Source: Clostridia bacterium (GTDB lineage Bacteria; Bacillota; Clostridia; Oscillospirales; Acutalibacteraceae). Taken from it: a stretch of DNA of 48,316 nt. The stretch is taken from contig JAFQKF010000008.1 in the NCBI GenBank assembly GCA_017397105.1, positions 1 to 48,316 on the forward strand, given 5' to 3'. The notes under the pieces are model-generated. The model had not been told where the DNA came from. It did no database searches and saw only the letters and a list, made by a program, of their open reading frames with translations. The translations under genes and the position numbers were made by a program. This document shows, one piece after another, positions 36,470 through 44,911 of this stretch (within the stretch, counting starts at the first letter, position 1; every line of letters begins with the position of its first letter).

Positions 36470-38665
36470 TCAGATTCCTGATTCTTCAAGATAAGTGGCT
36501 CTTGCCCAGCCGTAACTATCTTCATACTCAAAGCAAATCCACTTTTTACCGTTATCATCCTTATACTCAGCAACAACTGTAACGATTGTTCCCTCGTCAA
36601 TTTCACCGAGGAGAGTATCGTCACCGGTTGCACCGGGCTCAGTTCTTACGTTGATTGTACTGTCAACAACCTCATAAGAACCGGTAAGAGGAGTTGCGTA
36701 TTCATAAATAGCATCAAGGCTGCCGGGCTGAGGAGTAGTTTCGGGCAGTTCAAAGGTATCAACAGCCTGACCTACGCAAAGGATGCCCCATACGCCGTTC
36801 TTGCAAGCGATGAATACACCTGCATCGCCCTGAAGAATTGAATCATACTCAAAGTTAACAATCACGTTGCCGGAAACGTCAACAACGCCCATTTTGCCGC
36901 CCTTCTTGACTGCTACCATGCCGTTATCAACAGCAAGGCAATAGTCAACCATTGCGTACTGCTCGCTTGAAAGACCGTCGTTAACAGCTTCGTAGAGGCA
37001 ATCGATAACAAGCTTGTCACTCTGCTGGGAAACATAGCCCCATTTACCTGTTTCAGCATCTCTTACAGCTGCATAGCCGTTGTGATAACGGTCACGTTCG
37101 CTGTACTTTCTCTCATTAAGCTCATCACCTGTTGAAGAGTGAGTTGCATGAACGGTTGAGCTTACGGTGTAATCAACCATTGAAATCTCATAAAGGCTTC
37201 CGCCTGCTTCAATTCTTACAAGGTAGTGGTAGCTGTCACGCTGGGTGTAATCCCTGCCGTGAGAGCATCTGACGAACTCAACGTAGTTGGGCTCAAGAAC
37301 AACATTGCCCTGATAATCCATAAGTCCGTATTTGCCTGTTTCAGCAGACTTGAAAATACAGCACTTCTCGTTGAAATAGGAAATTTCATCGTAATCGGGG
37401 AAAAGCTCGGGAGTCCAGAGCGATTTAACTGCTTCACCCTGCTGAGTAACTGCAACGTTACCGGTTGTTGTTTCTTCGTTCTTATCCTTATTCATAATAA
37501 GAATACCCGATACAGCAACGGCAATAACAAGGAGAGAAATAAGAACTATATATATAATTGTTTTGGGCTGAAGCTTCTTTTTGCCGCTTTCGCTATCATC
37601 CTGAGCTTCATCGCTCTCAGGCACAGACACCTGAGCAGGAGCCTTTGCCTTGCCGATATAAACACCTGATGATTCCTGAGAAACGGGCGCATCAGGCTGT
37701 GCATTATCGGATGCAGTGCCAAGCTGAACAAGGCCCAAATCGATTTCTTTGAAGATATCCTCGCCGCTTACAACTGCCTGCGAGGGCTTTGTTTTATTAT
37801 CAATGATGATGGTTCTGGGTTCTTCATCCTCCTGAGCGTTTTCTTCCTCAGCGGATTCAGCGGGCTGAGCATCCTGCTCTGCAGAATCTTCAGCATCAGA
37901 CTTAACGTCATCATTTGTTTCCTCAGCCTTTGCTTCGGGCTCTGCAGCAGGCTCTTCTTTTGCAGGCTCTTCAACGGGCTGCCCGGGAGCTGCCTCAACA
38001 ACCTTGTCCTTGTTTTCGTAAGCATCAATTGCAAAAATGAAAACACTTCTTACAAGCTCGTTGTTAATCACCACTTTAGAAGCTGAGGACTGGAAAATCC
38101 GTGTAAGAACGGGAAGATTTTCCTCTGCAAGAGATTCATCGTTCCTGGGAAGAAGCGCAACAATGCTGGTTCTTGCCTTTGCAAGAAGAGAATTAACCGT
38201 GCTTTCGGAAACGCTGAGGAACTTTGCGATAAAGTCGGTAGGCATTCCTACGTAATAATGAAGAACGGTAACTGCTCTCTGCTCTTTGGGAAGGCAGGCA
38301 ACGCCCTCTTCAATCCTCTTTGAAAGAGATTCATCAGCAAGAACAGATACGGGCAAAAACTCTGATCTGAATGCAGAAACGTCACCGTCAGCATCAGAAT
38401 ACACAAAATTCTGAGTTTCTTTGTATGCTCCGGCAACCTTCTGCTTAATCCAAGCTTCAAAAGCTTCGGGACGCTTAAGCTTGGTTAAAGTGCAGAATGC
38501 CTGCGCATATGCCTTTTTGAGAACTTCCTGTGCCTGTGCGTCGTCTGCGGTTAACTTAAGTGCAAGATAATAAGAGCTTTTTAAAGTTCTGGAATAAAGC
38601 TTTGCAAAGGAATCTTCGTTTCCTTTCTGCGCTTCAAGGACAAACTGAATTAAATTCTCACTCAC
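36470..38665 (-). CDS. Membrane-anchored sigma-70/ECF-like protein fused to WG-repeat and SH3b ectodomain
   Basis: 731 residues, GTG start at 38665 with a GGAAG site. Order of parts: sigma region-2-like helices (about 10-90), a helix-turn-helix region-4-like domain (about 115-172, with LPKEQRAVTVLHYY and LSVSESTVNSLLAKAR), a long acidic Ala/Glu/Pro-rich linker (about 220-365), one membrane helix (369-391), at least four WG-type repeats (about 440-630: GKYGLMDYQGN, GKWGYVS, GKMGVVDVSGN, GVWGIL), and a C-terminal SH3b domain (about 665-728, INVRTEPG, GWARATYL). Seen: the whole fusion without stop or frameshift. Inference: cytosolic sigma domain outside regulated by an ectodomain that may bind cell wall. 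No anti-sigma gene is adjacent. It has its own strong promoter. Confidence 0.85.
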   Translation of the reverse strand: MSENLIQFVLEAQKGNEDSFAKLYSRTLKSSYYLALKLTADDAQAQEVLKKAYAQAFCTLTKLKRPEAFEAWIKQKVAGAYKETQNFVYSDADGDVSAFRSEFLPVSVLADESLSKRIEEGVACLPKEQRAVTVLHYYVGMPTDFIAKFLSVSESTVNSLLAKARTSIVALLPRNDESLAEENLPVLTRIFQSSASKVVINNELVRSVFIFAIDAYENKDKVVEAAPGQPVEEPAKEEPAAEPEAKAEETNDDVKSDAEDSAEQDAQPAESAEEENAQEDEEPRTIIIDNKTKPSQAVVSGEDIFKEIDLGLVQLGTASDNAQPDAPVSQESSGVYIGKAKAPAQVSVPESDEAQDDSESGKKKLQPKTIIYIVLISLLVIAVAVSGILIMNKDKNEETTTGNVAVTQQGEAVKSLWTPELFPDYDEISYFNEKCCIFKSAETGKYGLMDYQGNVVLEPNYVEFVRCSHGRDYTQRDSYHYLVRIEAGGSLYEISMVDYTVSSTVHATHSSTGDELNERKYSERDRYHNGYAAVRDAETGKWGYVSQQSDKLVIDCLYEAVNDGLSSEQYAMVDYCLAVDNGMVAVKKGGKMGVVDVSGNVIVNFEYDSILQGDAGVFIACKNGVWGILCVGQAVDTFELPETTPQPGSLDAIYEYATPLTGSYEVVDSTINVRTEPGATGDDTLLGEIDEGTIVTVVAEYKDDNGKKWICFEYEDSYGWARATYLEESGI

Positions 38666-38740
38666 TTTGGTTCCACTTCCTGTCTGATAAAATTTTATAT
38701 TTGACCCTATAAATCCATTTTAATGATTAGTTAGTAACAT

Positions 38741-38767
38741 ATTATACCAGAAAGGGAAAAATGTCAA
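38741..38767 (-). promoter_or_regulatory. Promoter of the membrane sigma fusion gene
   Basis: On the minus strand TTGACA (38767-38762), then TATAAT (38746-38741) at 15 bp, or TAATAT two bases further at 17 bp. It lies between sigE and the fusion gene, so the fusion is not only read through from spoIIGA-sigE. Confidence 0.7.
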
Positions 38768-38786
38768 GTGAGCTTTATTAATATTA

Positions 38787-39485
38787 TTATACCTCTTTTT
38801 TCATTCTCTCGATTATTCTTTTTTCAAGGCGTGAGATATAGCTTTGTGATATGCCCAATATATCCGCCACTTCCTTCTGCGTGTGCTCCTGAGTGCCGCC
38901 GATTCCAAAGCGCATTTTCATGATTGTTCTTTCACGTTCTTCAAGCGAATCAATAATGCGGTACAGCCTTTTCTTCTGGTCTTCGAACTCAAGGTCTCTG
39001 TAGACGTCATCAGGCTCACTTCCAAGGACATCGGAAAGAAGCAATTCATTACCGTCCCAATCAATATTAAGCGGTTCATAGTATGAAACCTCAGCCTTTG
39101 ATGAATTGGTTTTACGCAGATACATAAGAATCTCATTTTCAATACATCTGGATGCATAGGTTGCAAGCTTGATGTTTTTTGTTGGGCAAAAGGTGTTAAC
39201 GGCTTTTATGAGTCCGATTGTACCGATGGAAATCAAATCCTCTATCTGTATGCCCGTACTCTCAAATTTTCTTGCTATGTAGACCACAAGGCGCAGATTG
39301 TGGACAATCAGCGTTTCTCTTGCGGTTACGTCACCGTCCGAAAGCCTTGACATCCATACGTTTTCTTCGTCCTTTGAAAGCGGCGGCGGCAGAGTATCGG
39401 GACCATTTATGTAATCAACCTCTATCCCTGAAAAATGCGCTTTTATCCTTGCAACAATCAAAATCAGCTTACCTTTTAAACTCAT
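38787..39485 (-). CDS. sigE: Sporulation sigma factor sigma-E (pro-sigma-E)
   Basis: 232 residues. N-terminal pro-sequence (about 1-28, ending near GPDTLPPPL), region 2 ([12 protein letters not shown] ... [31 protein letters not shown]), and region 4 ([27 protein letters not shown]). Family knowledge: the mother-cell sigma factor, made inactive and cut by SpoIIGA after asymmetric division. It overlaps the end of spoIIGA by 17 nt. In most Clostridia sigG follows; here the membrane sigma fusion follows instead. Confidence 0.96.
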   Translation of the reverse strand: MSLKGKLILIVARIKAHFSGIEVDYINGPDTLPPPLSKDEENVWMSRLSDGDVTARETLIVHNLRLVVYIARKFESTGIQIEDLISIGTIGLIKAVNTFCPTKNIKLATYASRCIENEILMYLRKTNSSKAEVSYYEPLNIDWDGNELLLSDVLGSEPDDVYRDLEFEDQKKRLYRIIDSLEERERTIMKMRFGIGGTQEHTQKEVADILGISQSYISRLEKRIIERMKKEV

Positions 39486-40356
39486 AATTCTTCACCTCAT
39501 AATTAATTGATTCAAACACCGAAGTACCTAACAGCACATCGAAATCACCGGTAATTCTTTGTTCACTGACAGCGATGTAAACGTCATTTACAGTATGCCA
39601 TTTACCGGCGTCAAAAACCTTGATACAATCGCACTTGAAAGACTTGAAAACGCCTGCGTTTTTTACGGTTGAATAAGGAATCAGCCTGAATTTTTCCTTT
39701 GAGTGTATGCTTTGCTCTGCATCTTCAAAAAACCGTTCAAAGCCCTCAGGTATTATCGGCAAAACTATTTTTTTATCAACAATAACTGCAGGATTTCCGG
39801 AAAAGCTTTCCCTGAGATTGCATCCGGTATCATATAGCGCTTTCGCTTTCAAATCCACGTTGTTTTTAGAAATAATAATTTGATATATGGTATTCGCAGG
39901 TATTTTTCTCTTTGTGAGAAAGGATATAAGGCTGAATACCGCATAACAAACAACCGCACTTAAAAGCAAATCCCTTATGCCTACGTCAAAATATACAACT
40001 CCGTTTTTATAAAGAATACTGTTTGGAAACAGTTTATACCACATTGCAAACATCAGCCCGGCAAAAATAAAATTCGCCATAAAATATGCCGCACAGCATT
40101 TGAAAAACCACCTGTGACTTTTAAATCCGAATGCAACCGCAACAATAATAATCAAAGCCGATGCTTTCAGGATGAACGCAACCGAAGCACGCATATCAAC
40201 GAGTATTATCAGCGAAAATAATCCGCCTGAAAAACAAGCAATAATCAACCGCCATGCGCTGATTTTTGTTTGCAGCAACGCGGCGCTTGCACGCAACAGC
40301 AAATAATCAATTATTACGTTTGTCACTATCAGAATATCCAGATATATTATTTGCAT
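39469..40356 (-). CDS. spoIIGA: Sigma-E processing peptidase SpoIIGA
   Basis: 295 residues. Five membrane helices in the first ~145 residues, then a cytosolic aspartic-protease half with the motif YDTGCNLRE, catalytic Asp176. Family knowledge: SpoIIGA dimerises at the septum on a signal from SpoIIR and removes the sigma-E pro-sequence. A GGGGTG ribosome binding site is 6 nt before the ATG. Confidence 0.96.
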   Translation of the reverse strand: MQIIYLDILIVTNVIIDYLLLRASAALLQTKISAWRLIIACFSGGLFSLIILVDMRASVAFILKASALIIIVAVAFGFKSHRWFFKCCAAYFMANFIFAGLMFAMWYKLFPNSILYKNGVVYFDVGIRDLLLSAVVCYAVFSLISFLTKRKIPANTIYQIIISKNNVDLKAKALYDTGCNLRESFSGNPAVIVDKKIVLPIIPEGFERFFEDAEQSIHSKEKFRLIPYSTVKNAGVFKSFKCDCIKVFDAGKWHTVNDVYIAVSEQRITGDFDVLLGTSVFESINYEVKNYEFKR

Positions 40357-40375
40357 CTTTTCACCCCTGAAATGA

Positions 40376-40409
40376 ATTATATATCCGACAGCACGGTAAT
40401 TTTGTCGCT
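40376..40409 (-). promoter_or_regulatory. spoIIGA promoter with Spo0A-box-like sites
   Basis: On the minus strand a -10 TATAAT (40381-40376) is preceded, 21 bp further, by GCGACA (40408-40403). Two 0A-box-like motifs are present: TTTGTCGCT on the + strand (40401-40409), over the -35 position, and TGTCGGA on the minus strand (40390-40384). Family knowledge: the Bacillus spoIIG promoter also has an over-long spacer and Spo0A boxes at the -35 region. Each motif deviates from TTTGTCGAA/TGTCGAA, so support is moderate. Confidence 0.5.
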
Positions 40410-40441
40410 TTTAAAAAGCAAGCGAAAATTTTTCAAAACGA

Positions 40442-40470
40442 TTGTAGTTAACGAAATAAAAGTATATAAT
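40442..40470 (+). promoter_or_regulatory. Promoter of the cytosolic PHP gene
   Basis: TTGTAG (40442-40447), 17-bp spacer, TATAAT (40465-40470). A GAGGTGAT ribosome binding site follows before the ATG at 40491. It is divergent from spoIIGA. Confidence 0.7.
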
Positions 40471-40490
40471 TCAATTGAGGTGATACACAG

Positions 40491-41171
40491 ATGAAAAAAT
40501 TCCTTTTCGAAACTCATGCTCACACTTCAGAAACAAGCCCCTGCGGCACCGTAGATGCAAAGACGGTTGTTGAGCATTACAGAGAACTCGGTTACAACGG
40601 TGTGGTTATAACGGACCACCTTTCGGCAGATAATTTCAGGCGCTTCGGTAAGTCGGCACCGGATGAAAAGGCTGATTTTTTCCTTGGCGGTTACCGTGCG
40701 GCAAAGAAATGCGAAACCGAGGACTTTAAAGTAATTCTCGGTGCAGAGATCAGATTCACCGATGACCCCAGCGATTTTCTTGTTTACGGATTCAATGAAG
40801 ATTTTCTTTATGAACACGAGCTTGATAAATTCAGGGATCTTGAAGAATTCAGACCATTTGCTGATGAACACTCACTCGTTGTTTTTCAGGCTCATCCGTT
40901 CAGGGTAAATATTCAGGTGCAGGATCCTGAACTCCTTGACGGTATGGAGATTTACAACTCTCACCCTAACCATAATTCCAGCAATGATATTGCACTCGCA
41001 TGGGCCGAAAAATACTCCTTGCGTTTCATAGCAGGCTCTGATTACCACGGACAGAACTGTAAAATCCCCGGTGGAATTTATACTGATGAACTCATAACGG
41101 ATTCCCGCAATCTCTGCAATATTCTTTTAAGCGGAAACTACGAGGTAAAAACCGATAAAACCGTAAAATAA
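40491..41171 (+). CDS. PHP-domain phosphoesterase (cytosolic)
   Basis: 226 residues of the PHP family without signal peptide. Metal motifs: ETHAHTSETSPC (His9, His11), VITDH, a Glu in GAEIRFTD, a QAHPFR histidine, and GSDYHG near the C-terminus. Family knowledge: PHP proteins are metal-dependent phosphoesterases; histidinol phosphatase, nucleotide-phosphate and RNA phosphatase activities exist, and no other histidine gene is here, so the substrate is unknown. It is a monocistronic gene with its own promoter and terminator. Confidence 0.88.
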   Translation: MKKFLFETHAHTSETSPCGTVDAKTVVEHYRELGYNGVVITDHLSADNFRRFGKSAPDEKADFFLGGYRAAKKCETEDFKVILGAEIRFTDDPSDFLVYGFNEDFLYEHELDKFRDLEEFRPFADEHSLVVFQAHPFRVNIQVQDPELLDGMEIYNSHPNHNSSNDIALAWAEKYSLRFIAGSDYHGQNCKIPGGIYTDELITDSRNLCNILLSGNYEVKTDKTVK

Positions 41172-41174
41172 AGC

Positions 41175-41214
41175 ACGGTCTGTACGGCAGCAAATCACCG
41201 TGCAGACCGTTTTT
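41175..41214 (+). terminator. Terminator after the PHP gene
   Basis: 13-bp stem ACGGTCTGTACGG / CCGTGCAGACCGT with one G-U pair, 10-base loop, then TTTTT. Confidence 0.9.
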
Positions 41215-41247
41215 CCGCATTTCTTTGCGTTAAAAACAATTTAATGC

Positions 41248-41276
41248 TTGAAAACAGATTTTTTCTTTGTTATAAT
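41248..41276 (+). promoter_or_regulatory. Promoter of tRNA-Leu
   Basis: TTGAAA (41248-41253), 17-bp spacer, TATAAT (41271-41276), 10 nt before the tRNA 5' end. Confidence 0.85.
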
Positions 41277-41286
41277 CACGTTGTAT

Positions 41287-41369
41287 GCGGATATGGTGGA
41301 ATTGGCAGACACGCTGGATTTAGGATCCAGTGCGCAAGCGTGCAGGTTCGACCCCTGTTATCCGCACCA
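41287..41369 (+). tRNA. tRNA-Leu, anticodon UAG
   Basis: 83 nt including an encoded CCA. Acceptor stem GCGGATA (41287-41293) pairs with TATCCGC (41359-41365). The anticodon arm is CTGGA-TTTAGGA-TCCAG, giving TAG, which reads CUN Leu codons. The variable arm is long, as expected for tRNA-Leu, and the T arm carries GGTTCGACCC. It stands alone between its promoter and a hairpin terminator. Confidence 0.97.
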
Positions 41370-41375
41370 TACAGT

Positions 41376-41419
41376 AAAAATCCGAACCTTATGCCAGTCG
41401 GCGATGGGTTCGGATTTTT
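41376..41419 (+). terminator. Terminator after tRNA-Leu
   Basis: 13-bp perfect stem AAAAATCCGAACC / GGTTCGGATTTTT with an 18-base loop. Both strands have T-rich ends. Confidence 0.85.
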
Positions 41420-41463
41420 CATCTTCAAAAGCAAACATTCATTTTGTTTTTTCGTTTTAAATA

Positions 41464-41492
41464 TTGTAATAATTCTGTTCTTTTGGTAAAAT
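41464..41492 (+). promoter_or_regulatory. Promoter of the alpha-galactosidase gene
   Basis: TTGTAA (41464-41469), 17-bp spacer, TAAAAT (41487-41492). Directly followed by the palindrome at 41495-41509. Confidence 0.65.
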
Positions 41493-41494
41493 AC

Positions 41495-41509
41495 AGTAAA
41501 CAGTTTACT
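41495..41509 (+). promoter_or_regulatory. Operator-like palindrome at the alpha-galactosidase transcription start
   Basis: AGTAAAC-A-GTTTACT, a perfect 7-1-7 palindrome from 2 nt after the -10, so covering the likely start. The half-site GTAAAC is typical of LacI/GalR-family operators. A bound repressor would block initiation. No regulator gene is in the window. Confidence 0.55.
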
Positions 41510-41523
41510 TAAGGAGGAAAAAT

Positions 41524-43698
41524 ATGATTACGTTTGATCCTGCACAAAAAGTATTTAAACTTGACACACCCAAAACAAGCTATATTATCGGCGTAGGTGC
41601 TGAAAACTATCTTCTGAATCTCTACTACGGCGCATATCTGCCTGACTGCAATCTTTGGGCAAATGCAAAAAGAATTAAAAGCGCATCCTTCAGCCCTGCC
41701 AATCAGCATATTCCCCACGAAGAATTCTCAACAGACGTTGCACCCATGGAGTATTCATGCAACGGCAGCGGTGACTTCAGGATTTCTGCCCTTGCAATCA
41801 AAAATGCCGACGGTAATACAGTTACCGATATCCGTTACGTAAACCATAAGATTTATAAGGGAAAGCCCTCTCTCGCTCCCCTGCCCGCCGTTTACGTAAA
41901 TAACGATGACGAAGCCGATACTCTCGAAATCCTTGCAGTGGATAAGGTGACGGGCGCATCGGTTACGCTCATCTATACCGCATTCAACTGCGTTGATGCC
42001 ATCACAAGAAGCGTGAAGATTGAAAACGCAGGCGATAACGCTCTTGATATTGAACGTGTTTTCTCCGCCTGCCTCGATTTACCCTCCATGGATTTTGACC
42101 TCATCACCCTTTATGGCAGACACGCCAAGGAAAGATGCCGTGAACAGAGAAGGCTTGCCCACGGCATTCAGGGCGTTGCCAGCAAGAGAGGCTCATCAAG
42201 CCATAACCAGAACCCCTTTGCCGCATTGCTCCGCCACGGTGCAACCGAGGATCACGGAGATGCTTACGGCTTCAACCTTGTTTACAGCGGCAACTTTGAG
42301 TTTTCCGCAGAATGCGACTATTCAGGCACAACAAGAGTTATTATGGGTATTAATCCCACAGATTTCTCCTGGCATCTCGAAAAGGGCGAAAGCTTCCAGT
42401 CCCCGGAAGTTGTTCTTGTTTATACATCCGAGGGTCTCGGCGAAATGAGCCGTATTTATCACAAGCTTTATATGCACAACCTCGTAAGAGGCAAGTATAA
42501 GTACGAAAAGAGACCTCTTCTTATCAACAGCTGGGAAGGCTGCTACTTTGATTTTGATACCGATAAACTCGTCAGCTTCGCAAAGCAGGCAAAGGAACTC
42601 GGTATGGAAATGCTTGTTATGGACGACGGCTGGTTCGGCAAGCGTAACGACGATACCAACTCTCTCGGTGACTGGTTCGTAAACGAAAACAAACTCCCCG
42701 GCGGTCTCGGCACTCTTATCAGCAAAGTAAATGAAATCGGTCTGAAATTCGGTATCTGGTATGAGCCCGAAATGATCTCTCCCGATTCTGAACTTTTCAG
42801 GGCGCACCCCGATTGGTACGTTCACGTTCCCAACAGAGAATCCTCCATTGGCAGAAATCAATACGTACTTGACGTTTCGAGAGAAGACGTAAGAAACAAC
42901 ATCTTCAATCAGATGTATTCTGTCATTTCCAAAAATAAAATCGATTACCTTAAGTGGGATTTCAATCGAAATATTTCCGAGGCAGGCTCCGCAATTCTTC
43001 CCGCTGAGAGATCAAAGGAATTCTTCCACCGTTTCGTTCTCGGCACTTATGATCTTATGGACCGCCTCACAAAGGCTTTCCCTGATATGCTTCTTGAAAA
43101 CTGCTCCGGCGGCGGCGGACGCTTTGACCCCGGCATGATTTACTATTCACCTCAGATCTGGACAAGCGACCACACTGACCCCATTGAAAGACTTACCATT
43201 CAGTTCGGTACCTCCATGTGCTACCCTGCATCGGCAATGGGTGCTCACGTTTCCGCTTCAAGGAGAACAGGCTACAAAACAAAGGGCAACGTAGCTCTTT
43301 GGGGCACCTTCGGCTACGAGCTTGACCCGACGAAGATAAGCGAAGAGGATAAAGCCATTGTTCTTGAGCAGGTTAAAGAATATCACAAATACTATGACCT
43401 TGTTCATTACGGCGATCTTTACAGACTTATCGACCCGTACTTTGATCATTTCAAGTGTGCGTGGAGTTTCGTTTCCCCCGATAAATCCGAGGTTATGGCA
43501 ACGGCTGTTATCATGAGAGAGAATAATGAGCATCTGTTCTTCCTCAAGCTTAAAGGTCTTGATAAAAACAAGTTCTATAAATGCCGGAAAACAGGCGAGG
43601 TTTATTCCGGCGCTCTGCTTATGAATTCAGGCATCAATCTGTCATCACTCAAATATACGGGCGACAGCATAACGATGCATTTTATTGAAGAAAAATAA
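41524..43698 (+). CDS. Alpha-galactosidase, glycoside hydrolase family 36
   Basis: 724 residues, full length. N-terminal beta-sandwich (about 1-320), then a TIM barrel with the family segments INSWEGCYFDF, MLVMDDGWFGKR, YLKWDFNR (nucleophile Asp479), CSGGGGRFDPG and WTSDHTD (acid/base Asp549). Positions match the well-studied GH36 enzymes within one residue. It has no signal peptide, so it acts in the cytosol on imported galacto-oligosaccharides such as melibiose or raffinose. An AAGGAGG site is 7 nt before the ATG. No transporter gene is adjacent. Confidence 0.96.
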   Translation: MITFDPAQKVFKLDTPKTSYIIGVGAENYLLNLYYGAYLPDCNLWANAKRIKSASFSPANQHIPHEEFSTDVAPMEYSCNGSGDFRISALAIKNADGNTVTDIRYVNHKIYKGKPSLAPLPAVYVNNDDEADTLEILAVDKVTGASVTLIYTAFNCVDAITRSVKIENAGDNALDIERVFSACLDLPSMDFDLITLYGRHAKERCREQRRLAHGIQGVASKRGSSSHNQNPFAALLRHGATEDHGDAYGFNLVYSGNFEFSAECDYSGTTRVIMGINPTDFSWHLEKGESFQSPEVVLVYTSEGLGEMSRIYHKLYMHNLVRGKYKYEKRPLLINSWEGCYFDFDTDKLVSFAKQAKELGMEMLVMDDGWFGKRNDDTNSLGDWFVNENKLPGGLGTLISKVNEIGLKFGIWYEPEMISPDSELFRAHPDWYVHVPNRESSIGRNQYVLDVSREDVRNNIFNQMYSVISKNKIDYLKWDFNRNISEAGSAILPAERSKEFFHRFVLGTYDLMDRLTKAFPDMLLENCSGGGGRFDPGMIYYSPQIWTSDHTDPIERLTIQFGTSMCYPASAMGAHVSASRRTGYKTKGNVALWGTFGYELDPTKISEEDKAIVLEQVKEYHKYYDLVHYGDLYRLIDPYFDHFKCAWSFVSPDKSEVMATAVIMRENNEHLFFLKLKGLDKNKFYKCRKTGEVYSGALLMNSGINLSSLKYTGDSITMHFIEEK

Positions 43699-43708
43699 GG
43701 TAATTATA

Positions 43709-43746
43709 ATCATCCCTTACAGTTCATCTGTATGGGATGATTTTTT
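43709..43746 (+). terminator. Terminator after alpha-galactosidase
   Basis: 14-base arms ATCATCCCTTACAG / CTGTATGGGATGAT with one mismatch and a TTCAT loop, then a T-run. Confidence 0.85.
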
Positions 43747-43767
43747 GCTGTAAAAAGATTAAATGTG

Positions 43768-43802
43768 TTGACCTTGACAATATAATTGATGTAAAATATT
43801 AA
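43768..43802 (+). promoter_or_regulatory. Overlapping promoters for the AmiE-like/NamZ-like pair
   Basis: TTGACC (43768-43773) with TAAAAT (43792-43797) at 18 bp, and TTGACA (43774-43779) with TATTAA (43797-43802) at 17 bp. The two -35 boxes are direct neighbours. Confidence 0.55.
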
Positions 43803-43822
43803 ACGTTGGAAGGAGTGAGAGT

Positions 43823-44911
43823 GTGTTTGAGAAAAGTCTGAAGCTGATTCAGAACGGAGTCGGGTCTGCTTTTCCCTGCGCTGCGGTAGCGATAGGCGTG
43901 GGGCACACCGTTTTTGTCCGCAGTTTTTTCGGTCAACGGCAGATAAAACCGTATACACACAGCATAACCGAAGGTACTCTTTTTGACCTTGCATCTTTAT
44001 CCAAGCTTGTCGCAACAACTATGGTTGCTTTGAAATTCATCGAAAACGGCAAGCTGAGTTTAAATGACAATATCGGAAGCTTTATTGATAACCCCGGTAA
44101 TTACGGCGATTGCAAAACACTTCACCTGCTTACCCATACTTCGGGTATGCCTGCGGGGCTTCCGCTCTTCAGAGAAGCAAGCGGTAATGAGGCGGCACTT
44201 CGCTCCATTCTTAACTCTGAAAAACGCTTCGAGCCCGGTAAAGAGGTTTGTTATTCCTGTATGGGATACATTGTTCTCCAGCACGTTCTTGAAAAAGTCG
44301 GCGGTCAATCTCTCGACAGGCTTGCAGACGAATATGTTTTCACTCCGCTCGGAATGTCATCTGCCTGCTATAACCCTGCCGCAATGAGAAACAGTACGGA
44401 AAAAACTCCGTTTGCCGCAACAGAACTGTATTCACACAACGGCGAATGGGCAACGGGACACGTTCACGATGAAAATGCATATTTTCTCGGCGGCGTTTCC
44501 GGTAACGCCGGAGTATTCGCCACCCTTGACGACATGATCGCTTTTGCCGGAATGTGCTCCGAAAAAGGGATAGCAAAGGACGGAAAACGCTTTCTTTCAA
44601 AAGAAATATTTGACCTTGCATTACATAATTATACTCCCCGATTCTCAGAGTCAAGAGGGCTCGGATTTCAGTTAAAAGGCGGGCAGGAATCCCCTATGGG
44701 CAAGCAGATGCCAAACGGAAGCTACGGACATACCGGTTTTACGGGAACAAGTTTTTACACTGACTGCGAAACAGGTCTTTGGGGTGTTCTTCTCACCAAC
44801 GCCGTTCATTACGGACGCGATAACAGAAGCGGATATTTTGCCGTAAGAAAAAGCTTTTACGATATGATAGTTACCGAATACAAAACTTTAAGGAATGATA
44901 TTGGAATATGA
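43823..44911 (+). CDS. Beta-lactamase-fold serine hydrolase, AmiE (YbbE)-like
   Basis: 362 residues, GTG start at 43823 with a GGAAGGAG site. Serine-hydrolase motifs: S-L-S-K in LASLSKLVAT (catalytic Ser-x-x-Lys), a Tyr motif reading YSC rather than YxN, and HTG in GHTGFTG. Family knowledge: in Bacillus the related AmiE (N-acetylmuramyl-L-alanine amidase) is encoded with NamZ and splits MurNAc from peptide. The next gene is a NamZ homologue, which supports that role here. No signal peptide is visible. Other class-C beta-lactamase-like activities are possible. Confidence 0.82.
   Translation: MFEKSLKLIQNGVGSAFPCAAVAIGVGHTVFVRSFFGQRQIKPYTHSITEGTLFDLASLSKLVATTMVALKFIENGKLSLNDNIGSFIDNPGNYGDCKTLHLLTHTSGMPAGLPLFREASGNEAALRSILNSEKRFEPGKEVCYSCMGYIVLQHVLEKVGGQSLDRLADEYVFTPLGMSSACYNPAAMRNSTEKTPFAATELYSHNGEWATGHVHDENAYFLGGVSGNAGVFATLDDMIAFAGMCSEKGIAKDGKRFLSKEIFDLALHNYTPRFSESRGLGFQLKGGQESPMGKQMPNGSYGHTGFTGTSFYTDCETGLWGVLLTNAVHYGRDNRSGYFAVRKSFYDMIVTEYKTLRNDIGI

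Noticed and set aside
36466-36481. AATCAG-GAAT-CTGATT hairpin with T-rich tail at the sigma-fusion stop
   Set aside because: Only 6 A/T-rich pairs and partly inside the coding region; too weak to call a terminator, though mentioned with the T-box finding.
42322-42861. Open frame of 179 codons antisense to the alpha-galactosidase
   Set aside because: It lies inside the GH36 catalytic domain, whose codon use and motifs explain the DNA.
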